Source of the DNA: a bacterium
Lineage (GTDB): Bacteria; Bacillota; Clostridia; Oscillospirales; Oscillospiraceae
Direction: 5' to 3'
Assembly: GCA_029009095.1 (NCBI GenBank)
Contig: JAQXJT010000010.1
Span: forward strand, 1-60,709
Length of the DNA: 60,709 nt
The position numbers and the translations under genes are program-made. Positions 41,455 through 50,396 of this stretch are shown here, one piece after another. Positions within the stretch are counted from its first letter, which is position 1. Every line of letters begins with the position of its first letter. A model generated the notes under the pieces. It saw only the letters and a list, made by a program, of their open reading frames with translations. It did no database searches and had not been told where the DNA came from.

Positions 41455-42429
41455 ATGAGAGAATACACGGTGGGGCGCAACGATGCCGGACAGCGGCTGG
41501 ACCGGTTCATCGGGAAGGTGGAGCCCGGACTGTCCCCGGCGCTGCTGCAAAAGACCCTGCGGAAAAAGGATGTCAAGATCAACGGCCGCCCGGCCCGGGG
41601 AGACGCGCGGCTCGCGGAGGGGGATCAGGTGCGCATCTACCTGACGGAGGAGTTTTTCGGAGCGGAGCGGCGGAAAAGCCTGCCGGCGCAGGAGCAGAAG
41701 GTGGAGCTGGACATCGCCTACGAGGACGGGAACATTCTCGTGGCGGACAAGCGCCCCGGCGTGCTCTGCCACGATGCGGGCGGGGCCTGGAGCGGCGGCA
41801 CCCTCATTGCCCAGATCCAGACTTACCTCCGGCAGAAGGGGGAGTGGGATCCCCGGCGGGAGAACAGCTTCGCTCCCGCCCTCTGCAACCGCATCGACAG
41901 GAACACCGGGGGACTGGTGATCGCGGCGAAAAACGCCGCGGCGCTGCGCGTGATGGACGGGAAGATCAAAAACCGGGAGATCGAAAAGACCTATCTCTGC
42001 GCGGTGCTGGGCAGTCCCCGGCCTGCGGCGGGACGGCTGGAGGGGTATCTGTTCAAGGACGCAAAGAAAAACCAGGTCTATGTCTATGACGCCCCCCGGC
42101 CCGGGGCGCTCACCGCCGCCACCGAATACCGCACACTCTCCACGGCTGGGGAGCTGTCGCTGCTGGAGTGCCGGCTGATCACCGGACGCACCCACCAGAT
42201 CCGCGCCCAGATGGCCCACGCGGGCTGGCCGCTGCTGGGGGACGGGAAATACGGCGTGGAAAAGAAAAACCGCGCCTACGGCGAGAAGCGGCAGCTGCTG
42301 CACTCCTACCGGCTGCGCTTTGCCTTCCGGGAGGACGGCGGGGAGCTGAACTATCTCAACGGCGTCACCGTGCAGGGCTCCGTGCCCGCGTTTGCAGAAA
42401 AATATTTCCACTGGCAGGAAAGCTGTTGA
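41455..42429 (+). CDS. RluA-family rRNA pseudouridine synthase with S4 domain
   Basis: 324 residues; S4 RNA-binding domain at about 8-70 ([34 protein letters not shown]). The catalytic block [15 protein letters not shown] (about residues 143-157) contains the Asp that starts the reaction, and [21 protein letters not shown] is the C-terminal motif. It isomerises specific uridines in 23S rRNA; which one is not known. GGAGG precedes the ATG at 41455. It is 37 nt from the lipoprotein gene. Confidence 0.92.
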   Translation: MREYTVGRNDAGQRLDRFIGKVEPGLSPALLQKTLRKKDVKINGRPARGDARLAEGDQVRIYLTEEFFGAERRKSLPAQEQKVELDIAYEDGNILVADKRPGVLCHDAGGAWSGGTLIAQIQTYLRQKGEWDPRRENSFAPALCNRIDRNTGGLVIAAKNAAALRVMDGKIKNREIEKTYLCAVLGSPRPAAGRLEGYLFKDAKKNQVYVYDAPRPGALTAATEYRTLSTAGELSLLECRLITGRTHQIRAQMAHAGWPLLGDGKYGVEKKNRAYGEKRQLLHSYRLRFAFREDGGELNYLNGVTVQGSVPAFAEKYFHWQESC

Positions 42430-42454
42430 CATTTTTCGACAGAAACTATATATT
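42426..42454 (+). promoter_or_regulatory. pot operon promoter
   Basis: TTGACA (42426-42431), which overlaps the stop codon of the previous gene, and TATATT (42449-42454), 17-base spacer. The leader to potA is about 100 nt. Confidence 0.8.
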
Positions 42455-42562
42455 CTCCTCGTTGCGGATAAAACCGTCCGCATCGATCAACTCACGCCGG
42501 CGGCGGCGAACGGGCCGCTGCCGGACCAAACAACAAAACGGGATATAATGAGGAGGCGGGAA

Positions 42563-43714
42563 ATGGCCAAAGAGTTGATTCGCCTGGTGGGATGCACCAT
42601 GGAATTTGATGGAGAGACAATACTGAACTCCATCGATCTATCGATCAATGACAAAGAGTTTCTCACACTGTTGGGACCTTCGGGCTGCGGCAAGACGACG
42701 ACGCTGCGCATCATCGGAGGCTTCCTGAAACCGACTTCGGGAGACGTCTTTTTTGACGGCAAGCGAATCAACGACATACCGCCCTATGAAAGACAGGTGA
42801 ACACGGTCTTTCAGCGGTACGCCCTTTTCCCCCATCTGGACGTATACGAAAATATCGCCTTCGGCCTGCGCACCCAGAAGCTGCCGGAGCGGGAGATCGA
42901 CGAGCGTGTTACGGAGATGCTGGAGGTGGTGAGCCTCAAGGGCTTCGAGGACCGCAAGGTCACCGCGCTCTCCGGCGGACAGCAGCAGCGCGTGGCCATT
43001 GCCCGCGCGCTGGTGAACCGGCCCAAGGTGCTGCTGCTGGACGAGCCGCTGGGCGCGCTGGATATGCGCCTGCGGAAGGATATGCAGCAGGAACTCAAGC
43101 GCATCCAGCAGCAGATGGAGATCACCTTCATCTATGTGACCCACGATCAGGAGGAGGCCCTGGCCATGAGCGACACGGTCGTGGTCATGAACGAGGGCAT
43201 CATCCAGCAGATCGGCACCCCCGAGGACATCTACAACGAGCCACGCAACGCCTTCGTGGCGGATTTCATCGGCGAGAGCAACATCCTCGACGGCATCATG
43301 CGGGAGGACTATGTGGTGGAGACCTTCGGCCGCCGTTTCACCTGCCTGGACAAGGGCTTCGGCAAGGACGAGGCCGTGGATGTGGTGGTGCGACCCGAGG
43401 ACATCGACATCGTCCCCGTCAGCGAGGGGATGCTCACCGGCACCGTCACCAGCATCACCTTCAAGGGGATGCAGTACGACGTGATCGTGGACTTCAAGGG
43501 CTTCAAGTGGCTCATCCAGACCACAGACAGCCCCAGTGTGGGTGAGCGCATCGGCATCAAGATCGACCCCGACGGCTTCCACATCATGCCCAAGAGCAAA
43601 TACTCCGGCCTCTATGGCGACTACAGCTCCTTCAGCGAGGAGTATGAAGAACTCAGCGACGCGGACTTCGTCCCCGGGGAGGAGGACGGCGAGGAGGAGT
43701 GGCATGAAGACTAA
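42563..43714 (+). CDS. potA: Spermidine/putrescine ABC transporter ATPase PotA
   Basis: ATG at 42563 with GAGGAGG upstream; 383 residues. Walker [10 protein letters not shown] (about 36-44), signature [15 protein letters not shown], Walker [13 protein letters not shown], and the C-terminal TOBE/regulatory domain from about 240. The end is very acidic ([19 protein letters not shown]), which is longer than in E. coli PotA. It energises polyamine import and overlaps potB by 11 nt. Confidence 0.94.
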   Translation: MAKELIRLVGCTMEFDGETILNSIDLSINDKEFLTLLGPSGCGKTTTLRIIGGFLKPTSGDVFFDGKRINDIPPYERQVNTVFQRYALFPHLDVYENIAFGLRTQKLPEREIDERVTEMLEVVSLKGFEDRKVTALSGGQQQRVAIARALVNRPKVLLLDEPLGALDMRLRKDMQQELKRIQQQMEITFIYVTHDQEEALAMSDTVVVMNEGIIQQIGTPEDIYNEPRNAFVADFIGESNILDGIMREDYVVETFGRRFTCLDKGFGKDEAVDVVVRPEDIDIVPVSEGMLTGTVTSITFKGMQYDVIVDFKGFKWLIQTTDSPSVGERIGIKIDPDGFHIMPKSKYSGLYGDYSSFSEEYEELSDADFVPGEEDGEEEWHED

Positions 43715-44513
43715 GGGACTGGCCGCTCCGTATCTCGTCTGGATGGCGATCTTCACGCTGGTGCCGCTGGGCATCGTCCTCTTCTACGCCCTCACCGACT
43801 CGGTGAGCGGCAGCTTCACCCTGGCAAATCTGGCCCGGATCGGCAGCTATATGCCCATCTTTCTCAAAAGCGTGTGGCTGGCCATCCTCTCCTCCGCCAT
43901 CTGCCTGGTGATCGGGTACCCGGTGGCGTACTATATCGCCTCCTGCTCCCCCATGAAGCAGCGCTTTCTCTATATGCTCCTCATGCTCCCCATGTGCATG
44001 AGCTTCCTGCTTCGCACCCTCGCCTGGGTGGCGCTGCTGGAGGACACGGGCATCATCAACAGCGTCATCACCTCCATGGGCCTCCGGCCCCTGCCGCTGA
44101 TCCGCAACGGGGGCGCGGTGGTGCTGGGCATGGTGTATAACTACCTGCCCTACATGATCATGCCCCTCTACACCGTCCTTATGAAGCTGGACAACCGGCT
44201 GGTGGAGGCGGCGGAGGATCTGGGCTGCACCCCCGGCCAGACCTTTCTGCGCGTGACGCTGCCCCTCTCCACCCCGGGCATCATCTCCGGCATCACCATG
44301 GTGTTTGTCCCGGCGGTCTCCACATTCTATATCTCCCAGAAAATGGGCTCCTCCGGCACCACCCTCATCGGCGATGTGATCGAGAGCCAGTTCAAGGCCG
44401 CCTATAATCCCAATCTGGGCGCGGCCCTCTCGCTGGCGCTGATGGTGCTGGTCTTTGCCTGCACGGCGGTGATGAACCGCTTCGGCGACGGGGAGGAGGT
44501 GGTCGTGCTGTGA
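43704..44513 (+). CDS. potB: Polyamine ABC transporter permease PotB
   Basis: 269 residues, six membrane helices. The ATPase-contact loop [20 protein letters not shown] and a PSPGI-like end ([10 protein letters not shown]) are present. It begins inside the end of potA and overlaps potC by 3 nt, so it is translationally coupled. Confidence 0.93.
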   Translation: MKTKGLAAPYLVWMAIFTLVPLGIVLFYALTDSVSGSFTLANLARIGSYMPIFLKSVWLAILSSAICLVIGYPVAYYIASCSPMKQRFLYMLLMLPMCMSFLLRTLAWVALLEDTGIINSVITSMGLRPLPLIRNGGAVVLGMVYNYLPYMIMPLYTVLMKLDNRLVEAAEDLGCTPGQTFLRVTLPLSTPGIISGITMVFVPAVSTFYISQKMGSSGTTLIGDVIESQFKAAYNPNLGAALSLALMVLVFACTAVMNRFGDGEEVVVL

Positions 44514-45340
44514 AAACCTTCAACAAAGTCTTCACGGTGCTGGTCTTTATCTTCCTCTATGTGCCCATGCTGGTGCTGACGGTGGCCTCCTTCAACAAGG
44601 GCATGGACGTGGCCGTGTGGAAGGGCTTCACCTTCGATCAGTACGCCGCCCTCTTTCAGGACGGGGTGCTGCTGCCGCTGCTGCTGAACTCCCTCATCGT
44701 GGCGGTGGTCTCTTCGCTGGTGGCCACGGTGCTGGGCACCATGGCGGCGCTGGGCATCCACTCCATGAGCGGCAGGATGCGCCGTCTCACCATGGCCATC
44801 ACCAACATCCCCATGACCAACCCCGAGATCGTCACCGGCGTGTCGCTGGCGCTGCTCTTCGCTTTCGCCGGACAGATGATGAAGCTCAAGAGCGTGCTGG
44901 GCTTTACCACGCTGCTCATCGCCCACATCACCTTCAACCTGCCCTATGTGATCCTCTCGGTCATGCCAAAGCTGGGCCAGATGGACCCGGATCTGCGGGA
45001 CGCGGCCATGGATCTGGGCTGTACGCCAATGCAGGCGTTTTTCCAGGTGATCATCCACGAGATCCTTCCCGGCATCGTCTCCGGCGCGCTCATGGCCTTT
45101 ACCATGTCCCTGGACGATTTCGTGATCTCCTACTTTGTCTACGGCCCCGGCTTCGTCACGCTGCCCGTGGAGATCTATAACTACACCAAGAAACCTCTCC
45201 ACCCCAAGATCTATGCGCTCTTCACGCTGCTCTTCCTGGTCATCCTCGTGGTGATGGTGGGCATGAACCTGATGCAGGGGCGGGAAGACGAGCGCCGCCG
45301 CCGGGCCCGGGGCGTGTTCGGAAAGGGGGAAGCCGCGTGA
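44510..45340 (+). CDS. potC: Polyamine ABC transporter permease PotC
   Basis: GTG start at 44510 within GTGA; 276 residues, six membrane helices, EAA-type loop DAAMDLGCTPMQAFFQVIIHEILPGI and the block SLDDFVISYFVYGPG found in PotC. A basic tail of about 25 residues (EDERRRRARG) ends the protein. It forms the pore with PotB. Confidence 0.93.
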   Translation: MKTFNKVFTVLVFIFLYVPMLVLTVASFNKGMDVAVWKGFTFDQYAALFQDGVLLPLLLNSLIVAVVSSLVATVLGTMAALGIHSMSGRMRRLTMAITNIPMTNPEIVTGVSLALLFAFAGQMMKLKSVLGFTTLLIAHITFNLPYVILSVMPKLGQMDPDLRDAAMDLGCTPMQAFFQVIIHEILPGIVSGALMAFTMSLDDFVISYFVYGPGFVTLPVEIYNYTKKPLHPKIYALFTLLFLVILVVMVGMNLMQGREDERRRRARGVFGKGEAA

Positions 45341-46536
45341 AAAAGCGTATCCTTTCCTTCCTGTGCGCACTGGCGCTGGCCGCCGCGCTGCTCCCTGCCC
45401 CCCGGGCGAAAGCTGCCGGGCGGGTGGTGAATGTCTACAACTGGGGACAGTATATCTCCGACGGCACCGACGGCTACCTGGATATCAACGCGGCCTTTGA
45501 GGAGGCCACAGGCATCCATGTAAACTACATGACCTTCGACACCAACGAGAGCATGTACACCAAGCTGAAGACCGGCGGCTCCTCCTACGACGTGATCGTG
45601 CCCTCCGACTACATGGTGGCCCGGCTCATCGACGAGGGACTGCTGCTGCCGCTGAACTTCGACAACATCCCCAACTATCAGTATATCGACGAGGCCTACC
45701 GCCACACCGACTACGACCCCGACGATCTCTACTCTGTCCCCTACACCTGGGGCACCATGGGCGTCATCTACAACAGCGCCTATGTGGACGAGGAGGACGT
45801 GGGAGGCTGGGATCTTCTCTGGAACGAGAAGTACGCGGGCAAGATCCTCCAGTTCGATAACCCCCGGGACGCCTTCGGCGTGGCCCAGTCCCTGCTGGGC
45901 TACTCCCTGAACACCCACAGCGAGGAGGAGCTGCGCGCCGTTACCTACAAGCTCATGGAGCAGAAGCCCCTGGTGCAGAGCTATGTCATGGATCAGATCT
46001 ATGACAAGATGGAGCGCGGCGAGGCGTGGATCGCCCCCTACTATGCCGGGGACTACCTGATGATGGCGGAGGAAAACGAGGATCTGCGCTACTATTTCCC
46101 CAAGGAGGGCTTCAACCGCTTCATTGACGCTCTGTGCATCCCCACCTGCTGCAGCGACAAGGAAGCGGCGGAGATGTATATCAACTTCCTCTGCGACCCG
46201 GAGGTCTGCGCGGAGAACATGGAATACCTGGGCTACTCCGTGCCGGAGAGCGCCGCCAAGGAGTATATGGATCCGGAGAGCGTCGCAAACGAGGTGGCCT
46301 ACCCGGATGAAGAGACCCTGGCCCGGGGCGAGTACTACCTCTACCTGGACACGGAGACCACCCAGTTGATGGACTCCCTCTGGCTGGAGGTCAAGACCGA
46401 GGGCGGTGTGGACTACGGCCCCATCGTGGGCATTTCCCTGACGGCGCTGCTGGTGGGCGGTTTCCTGACTGCCCGGGGCGTCCGTGACCGCCGCCGTAAG
46501 GCGAACCGCTGCCGGAAATGGCGGCAGGCATCATGA
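45337..46536 (+). CDS. potD: Polyamine-binding protein PotD with C-terminal membrane anchor
   Basis: GTG start at 45337 within GTGA; 399 residues. The start is a Sec signal (KKRILSFLCALALAAALLPA, Ala-x-Ala site near 27) without a lipobox Cys. The mature part has the PotD features NVYNWGQYISDG, SSYDVIVPSDYM, YSVPYTWGTMGVIYN and AWIAPYYAGDYLMM. The last 40 residues contain a membrane helix (PIVGISLTALLVGGFLTA, about 361-378) and a strongly basic tail. The binding protein is therefore anchored at its C-terminus rather than by lipid. It delivers polyamines to PotBC. Confidence 0.92.
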   Translation: MKKRILSFLCALALAAALLPAPRAKAAGRVVNVYNWGQYISDGTDGYLDINAAFEEATGIHVNYMTFDTNESMYTKLKTGGSSYDVIVPSDYMVARLIDEGLLLPLNFDNIPNYQYIDEAYRHTDYDPDDLYSVPYTWGTMGVIYNSAYVDEEDVGGWDLLWNEKYAGKILQFDNPRDAFGVAQSLLGYSLNTHSEEELRAVTYKLMEQKPLVQSYVMDQIYDKMERGEAWIAPYYAGDYLMMAEENEDLRYYFPKEGFNRFIDALCIPTCCSDKEAAEMYINFLCDPEVCAENMEYLGYSVPESAAKEYMDPESVANEVAYPDEETLARGEYYLYLDTETTQLMDSLWLEVKTEGGVDYGPIVGISLTALLVGGFLTARGVRDRRRKANRCRKWRQAS

Positions 46537-46578
46537 AAAAACCGCGCTTCCTTTAGCAGGGGTTCGTAAGACAGTAAA

Positions 46579-46618
46579 ATATGCAAAAGGCGTGACCGGA
46601 AAGTCACGCCTTTTACTT
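46579..46618 (+). terminator. pot operon terminator
   Basis: AAAAGGCGTGAC / GTCACGCCTTTT stem with a 6-base loop. Confidence 0.9.
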
Positions 46619-46731
46619 TCTACCCGCCGCCGGGTCACGATACCGGCTGTGGATGTAAAAGAACGGCAACGGGAGAGAAGGAACGGTTTCCGAACAGATA
46701 AAATATACCCGTTTTTCTCCACTGGTGGGTA

Positions 46732-46760
46732 GTGACAAGGACGGTTTTTTGTGCTATCAT
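46732..46760 (+). promoter_or_regulatory. Promoter of the glycine-rich repeat protein
   Basis: GTGACA (46732-46737), 17-base spacer, TATCAT (46755-46760). Confidence 0.6.
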
Positions 46761-46838
46761 GCTATCGTAATAGCGTGGAAGTTTGCAGCAAATCTTGGTG
46801 CTCCGCCAAAACAGTTCGGCGAAAGGAAGGATACCCCT

Positions 46839-49106
46839 ATGAGAATGAGAAGATTGTGTTCGTGTATGATGGCCCTGCTTCTGGCAGTCAGCCTGCCGCT
46901 GACGGTTTTCGCGGAAACGTATGACCTTGAAAACGGCAGTATCATCGTGAGCTCCAACGAGAGTGGGCAGTATGTCACGCAGAAAGATCATGGCATCATA
47001 AATGCACAACAAACCACCCCCACGGTCATCACCCAGTCTAACAGCAGCGATACTTCCACCTCCAACACTGTCGCCATCGACGCTGACACTGGCTCCACCG
47101 CCAATGTCACCCTGAGCGGCGTGAACATTGACGCTTCCGGAGACAGCGGCAAAGCCGCCGTGGAAATCACGGGCAGCGGCGATGTGACCATCGAGCTGGA
47201 CGGAACCAACACTGTCCAGAGCGGTAAGAACCGCGCCGGTGTGGAGAAGGACAACAACGGCTCTCTGACCATTACAGACGATCATGACGCTCAGGGCAGT
47301 CTGACCGCCACCGGCGGTAAAAGCGGTGCAGGCATCGGCGGCGGGAAAGGCGGCGATGGCAGCAACATCACCATCAGCGGCGGCACAGTGAATGCCACCG
47401 GCGGCGAAAATGCCGCAGGCATCGGCGGCGGAGAGAAAAATGACGGTTTTGATGGCGGTAACGGCAGCAACATCACCATTTCCGGTGGTACAGTCACAGC
47501 TAACGGCGGAATCAGTGGCGCGGGTATCGGCGGCGCAGACGGCGGAAACGGCAGCGGCATCGCCATCAGAGACGGCAATGTTACAGCCAACGGCGGTGAA
47601 GGTGGTTCCGGCATCGGCGGCGGCGCATATGGCGATGGCAGCGGCATCACCATCAGCGGCGGCACGGTAGATGCCAACGGCGGCACCGATGCCGCAGGCA
47701 TTGGCGGCGGTGAACGACGCAATGGCAGCAACATCACCATCAGCGGCGGCACGGTAGACGCAACCGGCGGCGATGCACCAAGTTATGAAAACGGAGACAA
47801 AATAGAAAAAGGAGAAGGCGGCGGTGCGGGAATTGGCGGGGGAGCCTATGGTTCCGGCGACAACATCGTCATCAAATACAATGCGCAAGTGACGGCAGAG
47901 GGCAAAGGCAACGCTGCCAATATCGGGAATGGCAACTCCGAGAAGGACACGGAAAAGCAGAAGGACAATGTGGATCTCAGCGGTCTGTCTTCATTCGGCA
48001 AAGTCAACGGCGTCTCCGGCAGCGACGGCGTCTGCCCCGGTGCGGGTGTGAGCTATGGGACGGGGTCAGATGCTGCATCTGGCTTAGGAGGACTTACGGT
48101 ATTCGATGATCACGGCAATGATCTCTCCAGTGACATCAAGCGGCGTGAAGACACGTTACAAATCACCGCGATGAGGGACAACGTCCTGGTCAGCGGCACT
48201 AAAATAGATGTAGATGCCCTGAAAGGGAAGGGCATCCACCAAATCAACCTGGAGACAAACCGCGTAAACGTCAGAGTCAGCCATGACGTTCTGGATAAGA
48301 TTACCGGCACCGGCGGCAGCTTTCAGCTGAGAGCTGACGACACGACCGTCTGCCTTACCACCACGGGCGAGGATAACCAGACGAAGCTTGATCTGAAGCT
48401 GACTGCCAACGACCCGTCCGGCGCCCAGGCAGCTCCGAGCCAGAGTTCTAAAAAACCGGAGATCAGCATGGATTCCCAGTCCAATACGGGGAACAATTCC
48501 GAAGGAAGCACGCTGCAGCTGAAAACTGACGCCACCGATGCCACCCTTACCTACTCCCAAAAATGCGCCGAGATCCTTCTGGATTCGCAGTTCAGGAATC
48601 TCGCCCTTGCCGTGGGAAATGTCCTTGCCACGGTCGACAGCTTACTCGCGGCGAATACCACCGAGAACGGCAGCGGTTCCATCAGCATCGGCGGCAAAAC
48701 CGTCATGATGAACGGCTTCACATTCTCTGCGGGGGATTCCTCCGAAAACGACAAGCTGACCGACCTGGTGAACCATATCAAGTTTAAAAAGGAGAACCCG
48801 TCCCAGGGCGGCTCTACGATGGTCGCAGAAGTCGATGCGAAAGGCGCCTTGAAGTCAGCTTCTCTGGAAGTCACGGGAAGCGCCCTTCAGTCTCTGATAG
48901 AACAGGACATTGAGGAAACCGCCCTTTCTGTAAACGGCAAAACCACCGGCTTCAACAACAGCGCCGTGAGGAAACAGTTCGACGATTCCCAGATGGGCAG
49001 CAAAGCCGTAATATCCGTCAAACATTTAGAGAATGGCGAGATAGAAACCCGGGCAGATAAAGTGGATGAGGATGGGAATGTGACCGCCTTGGCGGGCAGT
49101 CTTTAA
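46839..49106 (+). CDS. Secreted carbohydrate-binding-type protein with glycine-rich repeats
   Basis: ATG at 46839 with AAGGAAGG upstream; 755 residues. A signal peptide covers residues 1-26 (MALLLAVSLPLTVFA). Residues about 85-155 are Thr/Ser/Asp-rich. Five or six repeats of the form GAGIGGG-n-GSNITISGGTV-n-A-GG follow at about 160-320, a right-handed beta-helix type pattern found in carbohydrate-binding domain proteins of gut Firmicutes. The remaining half is Ser/Asp-rich with DNVLVSGTKIDVDAL. No LPxTG motif or anchor is seen. The stop comes suddenly after TALAGSL, and the sequence beyond suggests a disturbed 3' end. Base use is lower in GC than in the neighbours. Confidence 0.8.
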   Translation: MRMRRLCSCMMALLLAVSLPLTVFAETYDLENGSIIVSSNESGQYVTQKDHGIINAQQTTPTVITQSNSSDTSTSNTVAIDADTGSTANVTLSGVNIDASGDSGKAAVEITGSGDVTIELDGTNTVQSGKNRAGVEKDNNGSLTITDDHDAQGSLTATGGKSGAGIGGGKGGDGSNITISGGTVNATGGENAAGIGGGEKNDGFDGGNGSNITISGGTVTANGGISGAGIGGADGGNGSGIAIRDGNVTANGGEGGSGIGGGAYGDGSGITISGGTVDANGGTDAAGIGGGERRNGSNITISGGTVDATGGDAPSYENGDKIEKGEGGGAGIGGGAYGSGDNIVIKYNAQVTAEGKGNAANIGNGNSEKDTEKQKDNVDLSGLSSFGKVNGVSGSDGVCPGAGVSYGTGSDAASGLGGLTVFDDHGNDLSSDIKRREDTLQITAMRDNVLVSGTKIDVDALKGKGIHQINLETNRVNVRVSHDVLDKITGTGGSFQLRADDTTVCLTTTGEDNQTKLDLKLTANDPSGAQAAPSQSSKKPEISMDSQSNTGNNSEGSTLQLKTDATDATLTYSQKCAEILLDSQFRNLALAVGNVLATVDSLLAANTTENGSGSISIGGKTVMMNGFTFSAGDSSENDKLTDLVNHIKFKKENPSQGGSTMVAEVDAKGALKSASLEVTGSALQSLIEQDIEETALSVNGKTTGFNNSAVRKQFDDSQMGSKAVISVKHLENGEIETRADKVDEDGNVTALAGSL
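47320..47770 (+). repeat. Coding tandem repeats (GIGGG ... ITISGGTV)
   Basis: Imperfect repeats of roughly 75-90 bp, with GGCATCGGCGGCGG and ACCATCAGCGGCGGCAC as the best-conserved pieces, encode the glycine-rich repeats of the secreted protein. Confidence 0.8.
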
Positions 49107-49222
49107 CAGAGGTCAACGCCGATGGAAAGGCTGACAAGTGTTCCTCAGAACGCGGAAGGGCAAATGACGGTTTCGGCCTGCCCCCGGTAAGGCAGTACCC
49201 TTCCCAAAAGGAAATAAGAACG

Positions 49223-49268
49223 ATCCCTCCTGATGGAAAGGAAACGATCCATCAGGAGGGATTTTCCT
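49223..49268 (+). terminator. Terminator after the repeat protein
   Basis: ATCCCTCCTGATGG / CCATCAGGAGGGAT perfect 14-bp stem followed by TTTTCC. Confidence 0.85.
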
Positions 49269-49306
49269 CTTTGATCCCCCAAGAGCGCAGTGACCTTCAA
49301 GAATAA

Positions 49307-49345
49307 GCGACACCCGGTCAAAATGACCGGGTGTCGCCTGTTTTC
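49307..49345 (+). terminator. Second hairpin, terminator-like
   Basis: GCGACACCCGGTC / GACCGGGTGTCGC perfect 13-bp stem followed by CTGTTTTCG. Confidence 0.7.
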
Positions 49346-49494
49346 GTGTTACCAACCCTGCAAGACAGATGCCATCCATCATTCATAGAATCACTGCCTT
49401 ACGGACACCGGCCTTGTGGAAGCGCAGTTTTTGCCGCTCAGGTAGGTTTACATAATTATTTGACAGCCTTTTCCCCGCCGGTTTGCGCGGGGAC

Positions 49495-50277
49495 TCAGTC
49501 CGCGCCGTACACGGCGCGTAAAGTGAAGTGGACGCCCTTTTCACTCTGGCCGGAGAGGTAGAGGGTGTCGCTGTCCCGGGCGTAGCGGAGCGTCACCTCC
49601 GTATCCGGCAGCACCTCCGCACGGTACTCCACCCAGAGGGAGTGGAGGGCGTGGGTGCGGAGATAGTCCAGGGGGAGCAGATCCTCCGCCCAGTCCACAT
49701 AGTGGCTGTTGTTCAAATGCCCGTTTACATCCAGTTCGCTGCTGCGGGGGACGCGCAGCTCCGTCTCCGGCAGGTCGGGGGGGAAGGGGAGGCGGCGGGC
49801 GGGGTCAGGCAGCTCCCCGGGCCGCTCCACGGCGGCGATGTGCACGCCCAGCGTGTCGGGGTTGAGCATATGTCTCGTCTCCGCGGAGATCAGCAGATAC
49901 TCCGAGCGGGCGCGCAGCAGCACAGCGCCGGCGGCGTCCTGCATCTCAAAGGAGCGGGGCATAAACACCCGTCTGGTCTGCCCCGGCCAGGTGAGGACGG
50001 CGCAGCGCTCTCCGGCGCGGGGGAGACGGTCGATCTCCATGGCGGTGCGGACGATGACCCAGAGAGCCCCCTTGCTCTCCGTCAGCTCGTGGCCGATGTG
50101 CAGCGCCTCCGCGTGCTCCGAACCCGCATCCTGGAGCAGACGCAGCAGCGCGCCGGGGTGGATCCGCCCCCGGCAGTCCGCCTCGCTGTCGCCTACGGTC
50201 ACGGCGCGGGTAAAGACCGGGGCGGTGGTGTTCTCCTCAGGAGGACGGTTGTTCGTATGTTCTTTGCGTTTGAACAT
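49495..50277 (-). CDS. Acyl-ACP thioesterase
   Basis: 260 residues; two hot-dog domains. The first contains DCRGRIHPGALLRLLQDAGSEHA and ALWVIVRTAMEIDRLPR. The second contains SELDVNGHLNNSHYVDW, where Asn and His of the NxHxxY motif match the catalytic residues of FatA-type enzymes. It releases free fatty acids from acyl carrier protein. The basic and Pro-rich N-terminus (about 20 residues) is extra. The promoter is divergent from the threonine aldolase gene. Confidence 0.93.
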   Translation of the reverse strand: MFKRKEHTNNRPPEENTTAPVFTRAVTVGDSEADCRGRIHPGALLRLLQDAGSEHAEALHIGHELTESKGALWVIVRTAMEIDRLPRAGERCAVLTWPGQTRRVFMPRSFEMQDAAGAVLLRARSEYLLISAETRHMLNPDTLGVHIAAVERPGELPDPARRLPFPPDLPETELRVPRSSELDVNGHLNNSHYVDWAEDLLPLDYLRTHALHSLWVEYRAEVLPDTEVTLRYARDSDTLYLSGQSEKGVHFTLRAVYGAD

Positions 50278-50300
50278 GATAACCCTTCTTTCCGATGAAA

Positions 50301-50329
50301 ATTATAACAAATCCTTCCGGATAAAGCAA
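50301..50329 (-). promoter_or_regulatory. Thioesterase promoter
   Basis: TTGCTT (50324-50329) and TATAAT (50301-50306) on the reverse strand, 17-base spacer. Confidence 0.75.
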
Positions 50330-50336
50330 CATGGCA

Positions 50337-50365
50337 TTGCATGGGTCGGGGAAATGTGGTACACT
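50337..50365 (+). promoter_or_regulatory. Threonine aldolase promoter
   Basis: TTGCAT (50337-50342) and TACACT (50360-50365), 17-base spacer. Confidence 0.65.
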
Positions 50366-50396
50366 TCACGAAATGCTTTGCAGGAGGAGAATACTT

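Larger units (their letters stand above)
46537..46838. other. Intergenic region with terminator and promoter
   Basis: No gene is seen. It holds the pot terminator, the promoter of the repeat protein and a small hairpin GCTAT-CGTA-ATAGC near 46761. Composition drops in GC from here on. Confidence 0.6.
49107..49494. other. Intergenic region: possible displaced 3' end of the repeat protein, then hairpins
   Basis: In shifted frames TEVNADGKADK and then VPQNAEGQMTVSACPR can be read directly after the stop at 49106, before another stop near 49188. This suggests that the gene above once extended to about 49188. No other gene is seen. Two hairpins and the repeated string GTTTACATAATTATT (near 49447) follow. 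Confidence 0.5.

Noticed and set aside
42544-42549. TATAAT just upstream of potA as a -10 box
   Set aside because: It overlaps the ribosome-site region, so transcripts would start within or after the GGAGG. The promoter at 42426-42454 fits better.
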